From: JBJMQS01 sp045802605
Lineage (GTDB): Bacteria; Planctomycetota; Planctomycetia; Gemmatales; Gemmataceae
Length of the DNA: 64,000 nt
NCBI GenBank assembly: GCA_045802605.1
Contig: JBJMQS010000030.1
Span: 186,001 to 250,000 of the forward strand
Direction: 5' to 3'
The notes beneath the pieces are model-generated. The model was given only the letters and a program-made list of their open reading frames with translations, had not been told where the DNA came from and searched no databases. The position numbers and the translations under genes are program-made. Below, in pieces: positions 8,477 through 19,125 of this stretch. The stretch's first letter is position 1. Each line of letters opens with the position of its first letter.

Positions 8477-9034
8477 ATGCTGGAATTCCTTAAACCCAAC
8501 CTCGCCGTCAGCATGCTCAAAGAGGACCATGACCGGGTCAAAGGGCTCTTCGACCAATTCGAAAAAGCCAAGAGCCGGCCCGCCAAGGAAAAGCTCGCCC
8601 GGCAAGCGCTCGAGGAACTGAAGATTCATGCCGCGCTCGAAGAAGAGATCTTCTACCCGTCCGTTCGCAAACCGGTCGGCAAGGAAATCATGAACGAGGC
8701 CGACGAGGAGCATCACGTCGCCAAGCTTTTGATCGCTGAGCTCGATTCGATGGATGGCTCCGAGGATCACTTTGACGCCAAGTTCATGGTGTTAGCCGAG
8801 AACGTCCGTCACCACATTCGCGAAGAAGAAAACGAGATGCTGCCCAAGGCTCAGAAGGTAAAACTCGATTTCACCGCGCTCGCCGAGAAGATGCAGCGAC
8901 GGAAAGACAAGTTGCAGCAAGATGGCGTCCCCGCCGTCGCCGAAGAGAAGATGGTCCGCGCCGCCCGTGGCCGCGGTGACTCACCCGCGCAAGCCGCCAA
9001 GCGCAAGCGACCGAAGCTAGCCAAAGGAAAATAA
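8477..9034 (+). CDS. Hemerythrin/HHE cation-binding domain protein
   Basis: ATG 8477 follows AAGGAGA at 8465-8471; the 185-residue product starts MLEFLKPN. Iron-ligand patterns of the HHE family are seen: KEDHDR near residue 19, KIHAALEEEIFYP near 55, EEHHVAKLL near 77, and VRHHIREEENEMLP near 115. These form the four-helix bundle that holds a non-haem di-iron site for oxygen, NO or peroxide sensing or protection. The last ~40 residues are a basic, low-complexity tail (QAAKRKRPKLAKGK) that might bind nucleic acid. The gene is convergent with the giant surface-protein gene; a GC-rich hairpin lies between them. Confidence 0.88.
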   Translation: MLEFLKPNLAVSMLKEDHDRVKGLFDQFEKAKSRPAKEKLARQALEELKIHAALEEEIFYPSVRKPVGKEIMNEADEEHHVAKLLIAELDSMDGSEDHFDAKFMVLAENVRHHIREEENEMLPKAQKVKLDFTALAEKMQRRKDKLQQDGVPAVAEEKMVRAARGRGDSPAQAAKRKRPKLAKGK

Positions 9035-9042
9035 CGCAAGCT

Positions 9043-9068
9043 CCCTCTCCCCGCTTTGCGGGAGAGGG
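9043..9068. terminator. Hairpin between convergent genes
   Basis: CCCTCTCCCCGC pairs with GCGGGAGAGGG across a short TTT loop, between the ends of the hemerythrin gene (9034) and the surface-protein gene (9092). There is no clear U-tract, so it may be a repeat doubling as a terminator; the same core occurs at 1537-1559. Confidence 0.5.
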
Positions 9069-9091
9069 TGTTCGCCGCGGCGAACGACGGC

Positions 9092-12000
9092 TCATGGAAC
9101 TGTTGAGATACGTTGTCGAAATTGGAAATAGTCCGACTGATCGACATCGCCGTTGTTGTCGAAGTCGAAGATAGAGTTCGGCCCCGACGCTATGGCATTG
9201 CGATAGGCGAGGTAATCCAATTGGTCGATGCCACCGTCGCCGTTGCTGTCGCCAAAGAGGCGATAGAATTTGTTAGCCGTGGTGCCGGTGACGACATAAT
9301 CGCCTCCCGCGATGCCATCGCCGTTGCCGTCGATCGAGCCGCCGGCACCCGAAACCTGGGCGGCACCAATGATCAGGTTGTAAAGACCGTCTTTCAGCGA
9401 GCCTCCAGGATCGGTCAAACTTCCGGTGAACGTGATCGTCACCGAGCTGGCCGGCCCGTTCGCCGGCGTTGCGATCAGTGTCACATTGCCAATCGTGCCG
9501 CCGCTCCCCGAGCGGTGGAGTGTAAAGCTACTGGCCACTCCACCCATGAAGTTGACCGGCTCTGAAAACGAGACGACGATTTGTTTGACCAACGACCGCT
9601 GACTGGTTCCGTCCCCGAAAACCACCGATGTCACCGTCGGCGGCGCAGGCAATACTTCGTACGCTCCAATATCTGTCTGCCCGCCGTAAATGCGCGCGAA
9701 GCCGGGCCCCCGCTGATCGTTGGCCAGATTGTCGGGATTCGACCCCACATTGATCGCCGGACTGCCCGCCTTGAGCCGATGCGTCAGCGTCGGACCACCG
9801 TAGTTGCCGAGCGGATCGAGCATGGGATCGAGCGGCGATGCCACAGTGCCAGTTTTGTTCCCTGTGCCCGAGAGCGTGAAGTTACCAACGCCCGTAACGC
9901 CGATGAGGTTGTTGTTGGCAGTAATAGTGCCGGACGACGAAAACGAAATATCCGGATTCGTGCCGAGGTTGCCGGCGACAATCGTGCTCTGCAGTTGCAC
10001 TGTGGCACCAAACCAATTGCGGTAGATTCCCCCGCCGGACCCAGACGTGGTGAGGTTGCCGGTGATAGTCGAGTTCGCGATGCGAAACGTGCCGGAAGCA
10101 AAAGTGCCGAGGGTGATCCCGGCGCCATTACCACTGGAGCTATTGCTCGAAATCGTTGTGTTCGAAATGCGATACCCATTGGCATTCACTGTGCCGCGGA
10201 AATAGACTCCGCCGCCAAGACCTGTGACGACAGAGTTCCCTGTGACCGCGCTATTCGTCAATGATAGGCCACCGCCGCTGGAGCCGAAGTAAATCCCGCC
10301 GCCAAAACGATCGCTCTTGTTTCCAAAAACGGCAGATCGGTCCATGATGAGCGTCGCGCCGCCACTAATCAGAATCCCAGCGCCATAGCCCCCAGAGGAA
10401 GTGCCGTACACAATCGCTTTGTTGCCCGAGATTTGACAATCCACAAGCGTAAGGACCGCAGCGCTGTTGCCGCCGATAGAAATGCCGCCTCCCAAGTTCG
10501 AAACACAATTCTTGATTACCATACCGGTGAGGGTCAATTTGCTTGGCGACCCATTGATCGCTCCGCCCGCCGCACCAGATGTGGCCGTTGCGGAACCATT
10601 AACGAGGGTCAACCCCGACAGCGAAACATCTTGTGTGCCGGAAATGATAAAATGTCGGCGCCCATTCGCGGCATCAATTGTCAATTTGCCCGCGCCCGGC
10701 CCGTTGATTACCACACCATCAGAAATCGTGTAATTAACGCCGGTCATTGCCAAAGTGCCGGTTACGTTGCCTGCAAACGTGATCGTGTCGATCGTGCCGG
10801 CGAATGCGGTATTCGCCAGTGTAATTGCCTCTCGAAAGCTGAGGTGGCCCGCGGAGAAATTACCGTCGTTAATGTCACTCAATTCATCAACGACATAAAC
10901 CGACGGCACAATCGCCTGGAAGGTCCCCAGCACATACGACTGTGCGAAATGGCTGGGCACATCCACGTCACTGATCTGATTCGGTGCCAACGTAATGGTG
11001 TACACGCCATTGTCCGGCCCTGTCCATCCGTTTGATGCGTTGGGAGCAGCAACAGTGTAGGTCACCGTCACCGCGTCGCCACTAGGACTAATGGCATCGA
11101 TGTGGAATGACACCGGATTGACCGGCACCACAAATGATTTGCCGCTGATCAGCACGTCGGCGGTGCCAATGGTCGTCGTATCCACGCCGATGTCATCGGT
11201 GTAAAGGACTGTGAACGTATTCGTCTTCGCACCTAGCGTGGTAATTGTCGGCGCGGACGTGAGAGTTCCCGCAGGATCCGAACCGATACCTTCTACCGCG
11301 CCTATGTCAATTTGCGGCCCAATCACCCGGGGGAAGCCTGGCCCGCGCTGATCGAATGTGAGGCTATCGGGATTCGCGCCCATGTTTATTGCCGGGCTGC
11401 CCGGCTTGAGGCCCTGCGTCGGCGTGGGGCCGCCGAATGCTCCAACTGGATAAAGCATCGGATTCAACGGTGCCGTGCTCGAACCAGTTTTATTGTTTGC
11501 ACCGCTGAGCGTGAAATTGCCCAGATTTGATACGCCAATGAGGTTGTTGTTGCCGGCAATCGTGGACGCAGAATTCATCGACAGGTCTGGCACTGTACCA
11601 TTATTGGCGGCAACAATCGTGCTTTGCAATTCGACCGTGCCAGAGCCGGACGTGCGTGCGATGCCGCCATCAGTGCTGGCTTGATTGTTGGCAATGGTTG
11701 TATTTAAGAAGCGAGCGTTACCCGTGAAATTCGTCAACACCACGCCACCGCCGGAACTTGCAGCAGTATTTCCGGATATCGTGCTGTTAGAAATGCGGAA
11801 CCCATTAGGGCTCACACTTCCATTGAAGTAAATGCCGCCACCAAGTGCTATTGTTGATTTGTTAGCCGTTATCGCGCTATCGCTGACAATGAGGCTGCCG
11901 TTACCCAAAAAGTAAATTCCACCACCGTTGCGAGCTTGGTTTCCAGACACAACGGAACGAGTGACAGTCAAGTTCGCATTGTTGTATAACCAGATGCCCC

Positions 12001-15000
12001 CGCCACCGTAAGACGCGGATGTATTCGCCGTCAATTGAGAATCACTGATATTAACGGAACCGAAGGCGTATATCCCGCCACCGCGGTAGGCCTGATTGCT
12101 GGATATGACCAAGCCCGACAACAACAACTTATTGGCGAAACTCTCGATAGATCCGCCTTCCGAACTCAATTCTTGTCCGTTGATCAAACTGAGACCCGAC
12201 AATGCAACGTCCTGCGACGTCGAAACATAGAAATGTCGATGAACGTGGTTGGCATCAATCGTCAGCAACCCTGACCCCGGCCCGTTGATCACGACACCAT
12301 CCGAGATCACGAGTTCTGTTGCGCCCATCATCAGCGTGCCGGTCACGTTGCCTGCAAACGTGATCGTGTCAATGGCGCTAGCAGTCTCGGTATTCGCTCG
12401 CTTGATCGCTTCGCGCAAGCTCTGGTGGCCTGCGGTGTAGTCGCCATCGTCGATGTCGGACAACTCATCGACGACATATGTCGTCGGTATCGCGACTAAG
12501 ATTGTGCCCAGCGCTCCCGGGAGAGCGGCATGAGCAGGCACGTCGATGTCCCGGACCTCGTTATTGCCCAACGTGATCGTATAGATGCCGTCATCACTCG
12601 GCTGCCAACCGCTGATCGATGGAGCACCGAGTGTGTATGTGACGGTGACGACATCGCCCGCGGCACTGATCGCATCAATATGGAATGATGCCGGATGTGC
12701 CGGTGACACGATGCTCTTGCCGGTCACAGTCACGTCGTTCGTATTGATTGACGTGGTGTCGATGCCGCTGTCATCGGCGTAAACAACAGTGAAGGCGTAA
12801 CTCACCGCCCCCTGATTCGTTAACGCCGGAGTGGCCGTGAGTTGCGAGATCGGCCTCGGATACACACCCTCGACAGCGCCCATATCGACAGCAGCGCCAA
12901 TTTGCCGTGGGAACCCGGCGCCGCGCTGGTCGTATGCCAAGCCATCGGGATTGGAGCCCATATCCAATGCCGGGCTACCCGGCCGCAACATGATAGTCGG
13001 CATGGTGCCGGCGTTGAATTCGAAAGGCGCGAATCGGGCGTCGAGCGGCGCGCTTGACGCCCCTACTGATGTTCCACCGAGGTTGTTCACCGTGCCGTTG
13101 GTCGGTTGGCCGATAAGGCTCGACTTGGCCGTGATTGTGATTGAAGTGCTGGACGCATAGATGTCAGGGCCATTGGACGCGGTATTGCCAGCAATGATGG
13201 AGCTCTCGATGCTCAGTGGGCTGGTCGATCGTATGCCTCCGCCGTCCGTCGCCGAATTGGCGGTAATGGTCGAGTTCTTGATCGTAACGGTCGCGCTTCC
13301 CTGATAAATTGCGCCACCCGAACTCGCTGTGTTGTTGATGAAGGTGCTATTCGAAATCGCGACCGTCGAGCCGTTATCCGCCAAAACCGTTCCAAGAACA
13401 CTTGCCACATTATTCGAAAAGGTGCAGTTTCTGATTATCACCGAACCAAGCGCATAAATTGCGGACCCGCTGGCAGTCGCTGTATTGCCTTGTAGCCAAC
13501 AATCAGAAACGGTCACGGTGTCACCCGCCGCGGTCAATATAGCTCCGCCCAAACTTCTGCTTCCTCCCGTTAACTTCAAACCGGAGATCTGCACATTCAA
13601 CTTTTGCTGCAAACCAAAAATGGAACCTGTTTGGTTGGCGTCAATGGTCAGCTTGTCCGCTCCCAGTCCCGCGATGTTGATCGAAGTACTGAGTACAAAA
13701 CCCGAATTCAGCTTGATCGTCGTCCCCGTGGGCAAATTGAAATTGATCGTGTCCGTCGTCGATTCGAGATTCGCCAGGTTGATGGCTTCGCGCAAACTCA
13801 TTTGTCCAGGGCCGTAGTTTCCATCATCCACGTCGGATGAATTGTCAACTGTCAGCGTGAGAGGAACGACCGTCTTGGTGGTTCCAATTTGGCCGGCGGG
13901 AACCGATAACGGCACGGCGCTCGTATCGAACACCTGATTCGCGTTCATCGAAATTGAGTAGGTGCCGAAATTTAGACCATTGCCATTTAGTCCGCCCCAA
14001 CCGCCGATTGGCGCGGGCAATGAGTATGTCACCGTATAGTCGGTCCCGGCCCCCATTACGTTCGTGAGGTTGGCGTTCTGTCCGCCAGAATAGCCTGGGC
14101 CTGTCACGGTCAGGTCATTGGAATCAAACGTGGTACTGTCGAAACTTGCCTGAGCTCGGTAAATCACGTCGAAATTCAACGCTACATTGCCAGACGTCGA
14201 AATGTTCGCCAAGTCCACGATCTTCGCGATCGGGGTTGGGTCAAGCGATTCAATGGCGCCCATGTCGGCCGCTGAGCCGAGCAGGCGCGGATACCCGGCG
14301 CCGCGCTCGTCGGTGACAAGATTGGCAGAATTCGAGCCGCTGTCACGCACTGGACTTCCGGGACCGGGCAACCGGGTCAGCAGTCGGCTGCCATCGTAAA
14401 ACGTCGGGCCGCCATTGTCGGCCAGCGGCCCTAGTCTTGTCGCTGCGCCAATTTGATTGCCGGAACCACTCGCCTTGGTAAAGCCAGCATTTACTCCCAC
14501 CAGGGAGGTATTAAGAGTAATCGTTGAGGTGCTAGAGATGGAAATGTCCGGCCCAAGGTTCGCAGTGCCACCAGGCGCCAAAACGTTGTCCGCGATTACG
14601 CAGCTTTCGATGTTTAGTTTTCCGGCAGAAACAAAAATACCACCGCCGGTCGCTGTTGAACTGCCGATCAACCGATTGTCCACGATTACGCTGTTCGAGA
14701 GATTCAAAGCGATTGAGCTGCTGGAATCCAGAAATAGTCCGCCACCGGCATTACTCGCTGAGTTTCCTGACAGCGTGCAATTACGCACCTCCGCGCTGGA
14801 GAGAAAACCTAGCGCAATTGCACCGCCGCGCCCCGTACCAATTGTGCTCCCGCCGCTGCTTACGCGAACTTGCGCCGTGTTTTGCGTGAATGATGATCTC
14901 AGGATAACCACGTTCCCGCCAACATAAACTGCTCCGCCATAACTCAGGCAGGAGTTAGCGGAAAACTGACTGTTCAAGACTGTTGTCTTCGTGGTGCCGG

Positions 15001-18000
15001 CGGACATGTAGATGGCGCCGCCAGAGCCGGCTGCGGTATTGCCCGAAAATGCGACGTTCGAGACACTGATCGTCCCGGCATTTTGCCAAATGGCGCCGCC
15101 GCCCGCGCCGTTATTGGATGTGTTAGTGGAGAATGCGGAGTTACTGATGATCAGATTCAGGATATTCGCCGCACTGATTGCGCCTCCTGCACCCGATGAG
15201 TAATTGTTCGTGAAAGCGGAATTGTCAATCGTGACCGTGTCGTTCGCCGCTGATGCGAAAATAGCACCGCCGGACGCATTAGTGCCGGTTGGTAACCAAG
15301 CGGCATTGTTGACAAAAGCGCATCCGGCGATTGACAATAATGCTGACCCGGCCATAGCGATGGCGCCGCCACCCAATACGGTTCCGGTGTTTTTCGAGAA
15401 CGACGAATTCGAAAGTGTGGTTGTGGTGCCGGTGCCGAGCGACAGAGCCCCGCCCGATGTCGCTGCGCTATAATTGGTAAAGTTCACGTTCGAAATGGTC
15501 AGCGCCTTACTCGCATCCAATGTCATTTGCTGAAACTTACCCTGCCCATCAAATGTGACCCGCGCTTGGGGCCCCGTAATCACCAATGAATTGGTAATAC
15601 CAATTGTCCCCCCTGAAAGGGGGATGGTCGGCGATGAACCAAGGTTGGCCGTCGAAAAGGTAATTGCGTTTGCGCCCGCCGAAAGGGCCTGATTGCTGAC
15701 CTTTACCGCCTCGCGAAATGTGAGGTGGTCTGCGGAATAGTTGCCGTCATCGACATCGGCTAAGGAATCAACCACGAGCGCAATTCCAAATCCTGTCCGA
15801 AACGCTCCACGGAGATTTCCGGGCACGAAGTGCACCGCTGCATCCGCATCGGCCACTTGATTGTTATTAACTGTGACGGAATATGAGCCGACGTTGAACG
15901 TAGAGCTGGGGTTTAGCCCACCCCACCCGCCCGGCGGAGCCGGAATCGTGTACGTGACAGTGACGGAAGCACCGCTGCCAGAGTAGGTAGCTGCAACGGC
16001 TTTTTGGGTAGTGAATCCCGGACCGACCACCGTAATATCGTTCGTGTCAATCGTCGATGTATCAATGCCAGCATCATCGCGATATTCGATCTTAACGAGG
16101 TAGTCGTCATTTCCCGCCATAGGCACGGGCAATGGGTTGAGCAGAATAGCGTCCGGCGTCATCCAGTTCGCTTCAAATGACCCGATCGACGCGAATGAGG
16201 TGGAATGCCGAGGGAATCCTGATCCGCGCTGGTCGAACTGAAAACCTACTGAGTTGTTTCCGCCATGAAGCGCGGGGCTAGCGGCCTGAAGGGACATTGT
16301 TTTGATTCGATTCCCGTCTGCAAGCAACGCACCGCCATTGTCGGCAAGCGAATTGAGAAAGGGATCCAACGGGGCTGTGTCATTGCCACCCTGGTAAGTC
16401 CCGCTCAACGTGACCCCCATGCCGGCCGTCGTACCGAACAGGCTGTTATTCCCTACAAGCGTGAACGTCGTCGTCGAGTTGTACAAGTCGCGGCCTTTGG
16501 TGCTGGTTGCGGCCAATTTATTGCCTGCAATGATGCTGCTATTGATGATCACTGTCGCGCTAGCGAAATTGCGCAGGATGCCGCCGCCGCCAGTAGTTGA
16601 AACAGTGCTGCTGGCCGTATTGTCGTAGATCGTGCTGTTGTTAACCGTGCACGTGCCCGTGCTTGCCAAAACGATAGCACCTCCACCGACGCCACTCGCG
16701 GTGTTCTTGGTGAAGGTGCATTGATTGACCGTGACGTTCGTTCCGACGTTGAGAGCACCTCCGGATGAGCCGGAGCTGTTACCGCGCAACGTGCTATTCG
16801 AAATGGTTCCCGAAAAGCTGAGCGCCCCGCCAACACCAGTCGCGCGATTCGAAGCGAAATCACAAAAGCTGATGCTTCCGCTGGCAACGACGGCTCCCCC
16901 GATCCCGAACGCGGTGTTATTGCTGAAAACCGAAGTGTTGATCGTCACCGATCCACCATTGGAATAAATGGCGCCACCCGAACTTGCAGTGTTGCCTGCG
17001 AATATCGAATTGGAAATGACGAGCGATCCGCCGGTGCGAATGGCGCCGCCAAACGAAGTCGCCGTGTTGTTCGAAATCGTATCGTTGGCGAGCGACAAAG
17101 TGCCGGAGACCAAAAATGCGCCGCCGATTCCGCCGCCGCTCGTTGTCGTTCCGGCCGTGTTCGAGGTGATGATCGAATTCGTCACCGTGATCTGACCGCC
17201 GCCGTACATGGCGCCGCCATTCCAACGGCTCGAATTGCCGGTGATCGTCGAATGATCGATCGTCACAGTCGCTTGTGTGCCGAAAATGAGCGCACCGGCG
17301 GCGTAGATGTGGGTGCCGGTAGACACGCCGTTCGTGATCGTGACCGAATTGCAATTCAAGACCAAGCTGCTTGCGGCTGAAATTGCTGACGCACCGGCTC
17401 TAGTCTGGTTGGCGTCAAAAACGGTGTTGGTGATCGTGACCGATGAGGAATAGGCGAGATAAATTCCCCCGCCGCCAGCAATCGTCGACGTATTAGGTTC
17501 TGTCGCGACGTTGGCGGTGAAGTCGCAACCGGTGATCGTCAGGTTCGAGACCCCAGACCCTGCAATCGCGCCGCCCGACGCGGCGGTATTTTGCGTGAAC
17601 TTCACGTTCGCCAAGACGAAAGGCTCATCCGTTAGTCGAATCGCGCCACCGACCGGCGAGTTGCCTCCCTTTAACGTCAAATCCTTGATCGTGATTGTGG
17701 GAGTCGCTCCTGACGCGTTGAAGTCGAAAACCCGATCCGCTGGCGGCGCATTGATCGTCGTCACCGTTTTGCCGTTGCCGGCAATCGTGAGGTTTTGATT
17801 CTCGGTGTACGTCGGCAGCACGCTTGTCAGCGAGATCGCCGTGACGGCCGAATCAAACGTGATCGTGTCCGCTTGAGCATTGCTGTTCGCGATCGCCAGC
17901 ACGGCGCGCAATTGCCCGGGACCACCGTTATCGGCGGCGTCTGTGACAACCAAGTTGGCGGGTGCGATGCGCTCTTCGAGAGCTACGAGCCAGAGCCTGG

Positions 18001-18064
18001 CTCGCGATCGATAGGATCGGGCGGCGGATGGGCACGCTCTGCGCGCGCGGCGAGATGAGAACAT
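9092..18064 (-). CDS. Giant beta-helix surface protein, five CSLREA/POMP-type modules and a dockerin-like end
   Basis: A 2990-residue protein. The N-terminus is strongly basic, followed by the planctomycete-type boundary VALEERIAPAN, taken as an export signal region. It contains five modules. Each opens with a CSLREA-like motif (GQLRAVLAIAN ~52, LTFREAV ~778, MSLREAI ~1420, QSLREAI ~1883, LSFREAI ~2410) and continues with many GGAI..SG/ITGN..A repeats of right-handed beta-helix type. Each closes with a choice-of-anchor-Q-like block (DQRGAGFPR..DMGAVEG). Modules are joined by Ig-like linkers (DDSGIDTTSI, VTVTYT). The last ~55 residues hold two calcium-loop repeats (DSNGDGGIDQLDY, DFDNNGDVDQSDY), as in dockerin type I. 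It is probably an exported adhesin or cell-surface scaffold; the ligand is unknown. Confidence 0.88.
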   Translation of the reverse strand: MFSSRRARRACPSAARSYRSRARLWLVALEERIAPANLVVTDAADNGGPGQLRAVLAIANSNAQADTITFDSAVTAISLTSVLPTYTENQNLTIAGNGKTVTTINAPPADRVFDFNASGATPTITIKDLTLKGGNSPVGGAIRLTDEPFVLANVKFTQNTAASGGAIAGSGVSNLTITGCDFTANVATEPNTSTIAGGGGIYLAYSSSVTITNTVFDANQTRAGASAISAASSLVLNCNSVTITNGVSTGTHIYAAGALIFGTQATVTIDHSTITGNSSRWNGGAMYGGGQITVTNSIITSNTAGTTTSGGGIGGAFLVSGTLSLANDTISNNTATSFGGAIRTGGSLVISNSIFAGNTASSGGAIYSNGGSVTINTSVFSNNTAFGIGGAVVASGSISFCDFASNRATGVGGALSFSGTISNSTLRGNSSGSSGGALNVGTNVTVNQCTFTKNTASGVGGGAIVLASTGTCTVNNSTIYDNTASSTVSTTGGGGILRNFASATVIINSSIIAGNKLAATSTKGRDLYNSTTTFTLVGNNSLFGTTAGMGVTLSGTYQGGNDTAPLDPFLNSLADNGGALLADGNRIKTMSLQAASPALHGGNNSVGFQFDQRGSGFPRHSTSFASIGSFEANWMTPDAILLNPLPVPMAGNDDYLVKIEYRDDAGIDTSTIDTNDITVVGPGFTTQKAVAATYSGSGASVTVTYTIPAPPGGWGGLNPSSTFNVGSYSVTVNNNQVADADAAVHFVPGNLRGAFRTGFGIALVVDSLADVDDGNYSADHLTFREAVKVSNQALSAGANAITFSTANLGSSPTIPLSGGTIGITNSLVITGPQARVTFDGQGKFQQMTLDASKALTISNVNFTNYSAATSGGALSLGTGTTTTLSNSSFSKNTGTVLGGGAIAMAGSALLSIAGCAFVNNAAWLPTGTNASGGAIFASAANDTVTIDNSAFTNNYSSGAGGAISAANILNLIISNSAFSTNTSNNGAGGGAIWQNAGTISVSNVAFSGNTAAGSGGAIYMSAGTTKTTVLNSQFSANSCLSYGGAVYVGGNVVILRSSFTQNTAQVRVSSGGSTIGTGRGGAIALGFLSSAEVRNCTLSGNSASNAGGGLFLDSSSSIALNLSNSVIVDNRLIGSSTATGGGIFVSAGKLNIESCVIADNVLAPGGTANLGPDISISSTSTITLNTSLVGVNAGFTKASGSGNQIGAATRLGPLADNGGPTFYDGSRLLTRLPGPGSPVRDSGSNSANLVTDERGAGYPRLLGSAADMGAIESLDPTPIAKIVDLANISTSGNVALNFDVIYRAQASFDSTTFDSNDLTVTGPGYSGGQNANLTNVMGAGTDYTVTYSLPAPIGGWGGLNGNGLNFGTYSISMNANQVFDTSAVPLSVPAGQIGTTKTVVPLTLTVDNSSDVDDGNYGPGQMSLREAINLANLESTTDTINFNLPTGTTIKLNSGFVLSTSINIAGLGADKLTIDANQTGSIFGLQQKLNVQISGLKLTGGSRSLGGAILTAAGDTVTVSDCWLQGNTATASGSAIYALGSVIIRNCTFSNNVASVLGTVLADNGSTVAISNSTFINNTASSGGAIYQGSATVTIKNSTITANSATDGGGIRSTSPLSIESSIIAGNTASNGPDIYASSTSITITAKSSLIGQPTNGTVNNLGGTSVGASSAPLDARFAPFEFNAGTMPTIMLRPGSPALDMGSNPDGLAYDQRGAGFPRQIGAAVDMGAVEGVYPRPISQLTATPALTNQGAVSYAFTVVYADDSGIDTTSINTNDVTVTGKSIVSPAHPASFHIDAISAAGDVVTVTYTLGAPSISGWQPSDDGIYTITLGNNEVRDIDVPAHAALPGALGTILVAIPTTYVVDELSDIDDGDYTAGHQSLREAIKRANTETASAIDTITFAGNVTGTLMMGATELVISDGVVINGPGSGLLTIDANHVHRHFYVSTSQDVALSGLSLINGQELSSEGGSIESFANKLLLSGLVISSNQAYRGGGIYAFGSVNISDSQLTANTSASYGGGGIWLYNNANLTVTRSVVSGNQARNGGGIYFLGNGSLIVSDSAITANKSTIALGGGIYFNGSVSPNGFRISNSTISGNTAASSGGGVVLTNFTGNARFLNTTIANNQASTDGGIARTSGSGTVELQSTIVAANNGTVPDLSMNSASTIAGNNNLIGVSNLGNFTLSGANNKTGSSTAPLNPMLYPVGAFGGPTPTQGLKPGSPAINMGANPDSLTFDQRGPGFPRVIGPQIDIGAVEGIGSDPAGTLTSAPTITTLGAKTNTFTVLYTDDIGVDTTTIGTADVLISGKSFVVPVNPVSFHIDAISPSGDAVTVTYTVAAPNASNGWTGPDNGVYTITLAPNQISDVDVPSHFAQSYVLGTFQAIVPSVYVVDELSDINDGNFSAGHLSFREAITLANTAFAGTIDTITFAGNVTGTLAMTGVNYTISDGVVINGPGAGKLTIDAANGRRHFIISGTQDVSLSGLTLVNGSATATSGAAGGAINGSPSKLTLTGMVIKNCVSNLGGGISIGGNSAAVLTLVDCQISGNKAIVYGTSSGGYGAGILISGGATLIMDRSAVFGNKSDRFGGGIYFGSSGGGLSLTNSAVTGNSVVTGLGGGVYFRGTVNANGYRISNTTISSNSSSGNGAGITLGTFASGTFRIANSTITGNLTTSGSGGGIYRNWFGATVQLQSTIVAGNLGTNPDISFSSSGTITANNNLIGVTGVGNFTLSGTGNKTGTVASPLDPMLDPLGNYGGPTLTHRLKAGSPAINVGSNPDNLANDQRGPGFARIYGGQTDIGAYEVLPAPPTVTSVVFGDGTSQRSLVKQIVVSFSEPVNFMGGVASSFTLHRSGSGGTIGNVTLIATPANGPASSVTITFTGSLTDPGGSLKDGLYNLIIGAAQVSGAGGSIDGNGDGIAGGDYVVTGTTANKFYRLFGDSNGDGGIDQLDYLAYRNAIASGPNSIFDFDNNGDVDQSDYFQFRQRISTVP

Positions 18065-18480
18065 AGCACGGACTCCAGGCTGAGATAACGGAAAAATAAC
18101 ATGTGACGTTCCCGACAGATGACACGCTCGCTCAGCGATCGCTGATTCGAGGTTATGATGGACCTAATCTTAACCGGAGTGAGATAGATACGCCACGACA
18201 AATCTCACTCTCATTCGGAACTCACTGAGATCCCACCGAAGGACCGCTCAGACCCAGCCCAGGTCGTTTAACCACACTTTTTCACTTGCCCGCTTCGGAA
18301 CGGCCCGCACTACCAGTTTCTGCTGTTTCCGAAGCCCCAAGTCGCAAATTGGCCGTATTTCGAGGCCGCACGCTCCCTGTCCAAACCCGACCCGAATTCC
18401 CATAATTAACGCTTGAACCCCTGCGGTTGAATTGGGCAGTCCGCGCGCCGGCCTGCTCGTTTTTGTTTGCGGAACCGACT
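18065..18480. promoter_or_regulatory. Divergent intergenic region with CACACTTTTTCA box
   Basis: This 416-bp region separates the minus-strand surface-protein gene from the plus-strand L25 gene and must hold both promoters. Near 18270-18300 it contains CACACTTTTTCACTTGCCCG followed by CTTCGG. A close relative lies about 190 bp upstream of infA at 35206-35245, also in plus orientation, and a third inverted copy lies at 1394-1422. Whether this is a promoter element or a repeat end cannot be decided from sequence. No gene was found here. Confidence 0.4.
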
Positions 18481-19122
18481 ATGGAAATCCTCACCCTCCC
18501 GACCCAAGATCGCAAAGACCTGGGCAAACGCCACTCGGCCCGGCTTCGCAAGCGCGGCCTGATTCCCGCCATTATCTATGGGCACAAGAAGGACGCCGTC
18601 GCCGTCGCCCTCGAGCAGGACGCCCTCAATTCGGCCATCCGGCAACACGCCCGGCTCGTTGAGCTGAAGCTCGGCTCCGGAAACGAGACGGCCCTCATTA
18701 AGGAAGTTCAACACGACCACCTCGGCAAAGCGGTTCTGCACGTGGACTTCGAACGCGTCGATCGCGATGAAAAAGTCGAAGTCGAGGTGGATGTCGAGCT
18801 CAAGGGAACACCGCCGGCCAACGGCTTGCTCGATCAGCCATTGCACGTACTGACCATCGAGTGCCTCGCGGCCGAGGTGCCTGACTCAATCAAGGTAAAC
18901 ATCGGCGGCATGAAAGTCGGCGACATCATTCACGTGAAAGACGTCACGCTGCCTGCTGGAGTCCGCGTTCTCGATGAACCGGACGCGATCGTGATTCAGG
19001 TGAAGGCGCCGATTGCCGAAACCGAGACGCCCGTCGCCGCCGGCCCAGCCGCTGAAGGCGCCACCGGCACCGAGCCCGAAATCGTCGGCCGCCGCGTGAA
19101 GGAAGACAAGCCCGAGGAGTAG
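18481..19122 (+). CDS. rplY: 50S ribosomal protein L25/general stress protein Ctc
   Basis: ATG 18481 begins MEILTLPTQDRKDLGKRHSA, the usual start of the long (Ctc) form. The protein has 213 residues: an N-terminal L25 5S-rRNA-binding domain (RKRGLIPAIIYG at ~26-37, HVDFERVD near 95) and a C-terminal TL5-type domain (NIGGMKVGDIIHVKDVTLP). An Ala/Glu-rich acidic tail ends in PEE. The frame is open upstream to 18427, but that would add residues outside the family. It heads the run pth-rpsF-ssb-rplI-dnaB, a conserved bacterial order. Confidence 0.95.
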   Translation: MEILTLPTQDRKDLGKRHSARLRKRGLIPAIIYGHKKDAVAVALEQDALNSAIRQHARLVELKLGSGNETALIKEVQHDHLGKAVLHVDFERVDRDEKVEVEVDVELKGTPPANGLLDQPLHVLTIECLAAEVPDSIKVNIGGMKVGDIIHVKDVTLPAGVRVLDEPDAIVIQVKAPIAETETPVAAGPAAEGATGTEPEIVGRRVKEDKPEE

Positions 19123-19125
19123 TGA

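Noticed and set aside
9113..17195. Many frames on the plus strand opposite the surface-protein gene
   Set aside because: They mirror the repetitive coding sequence and show no conserved domains or ribosome-binding sites.
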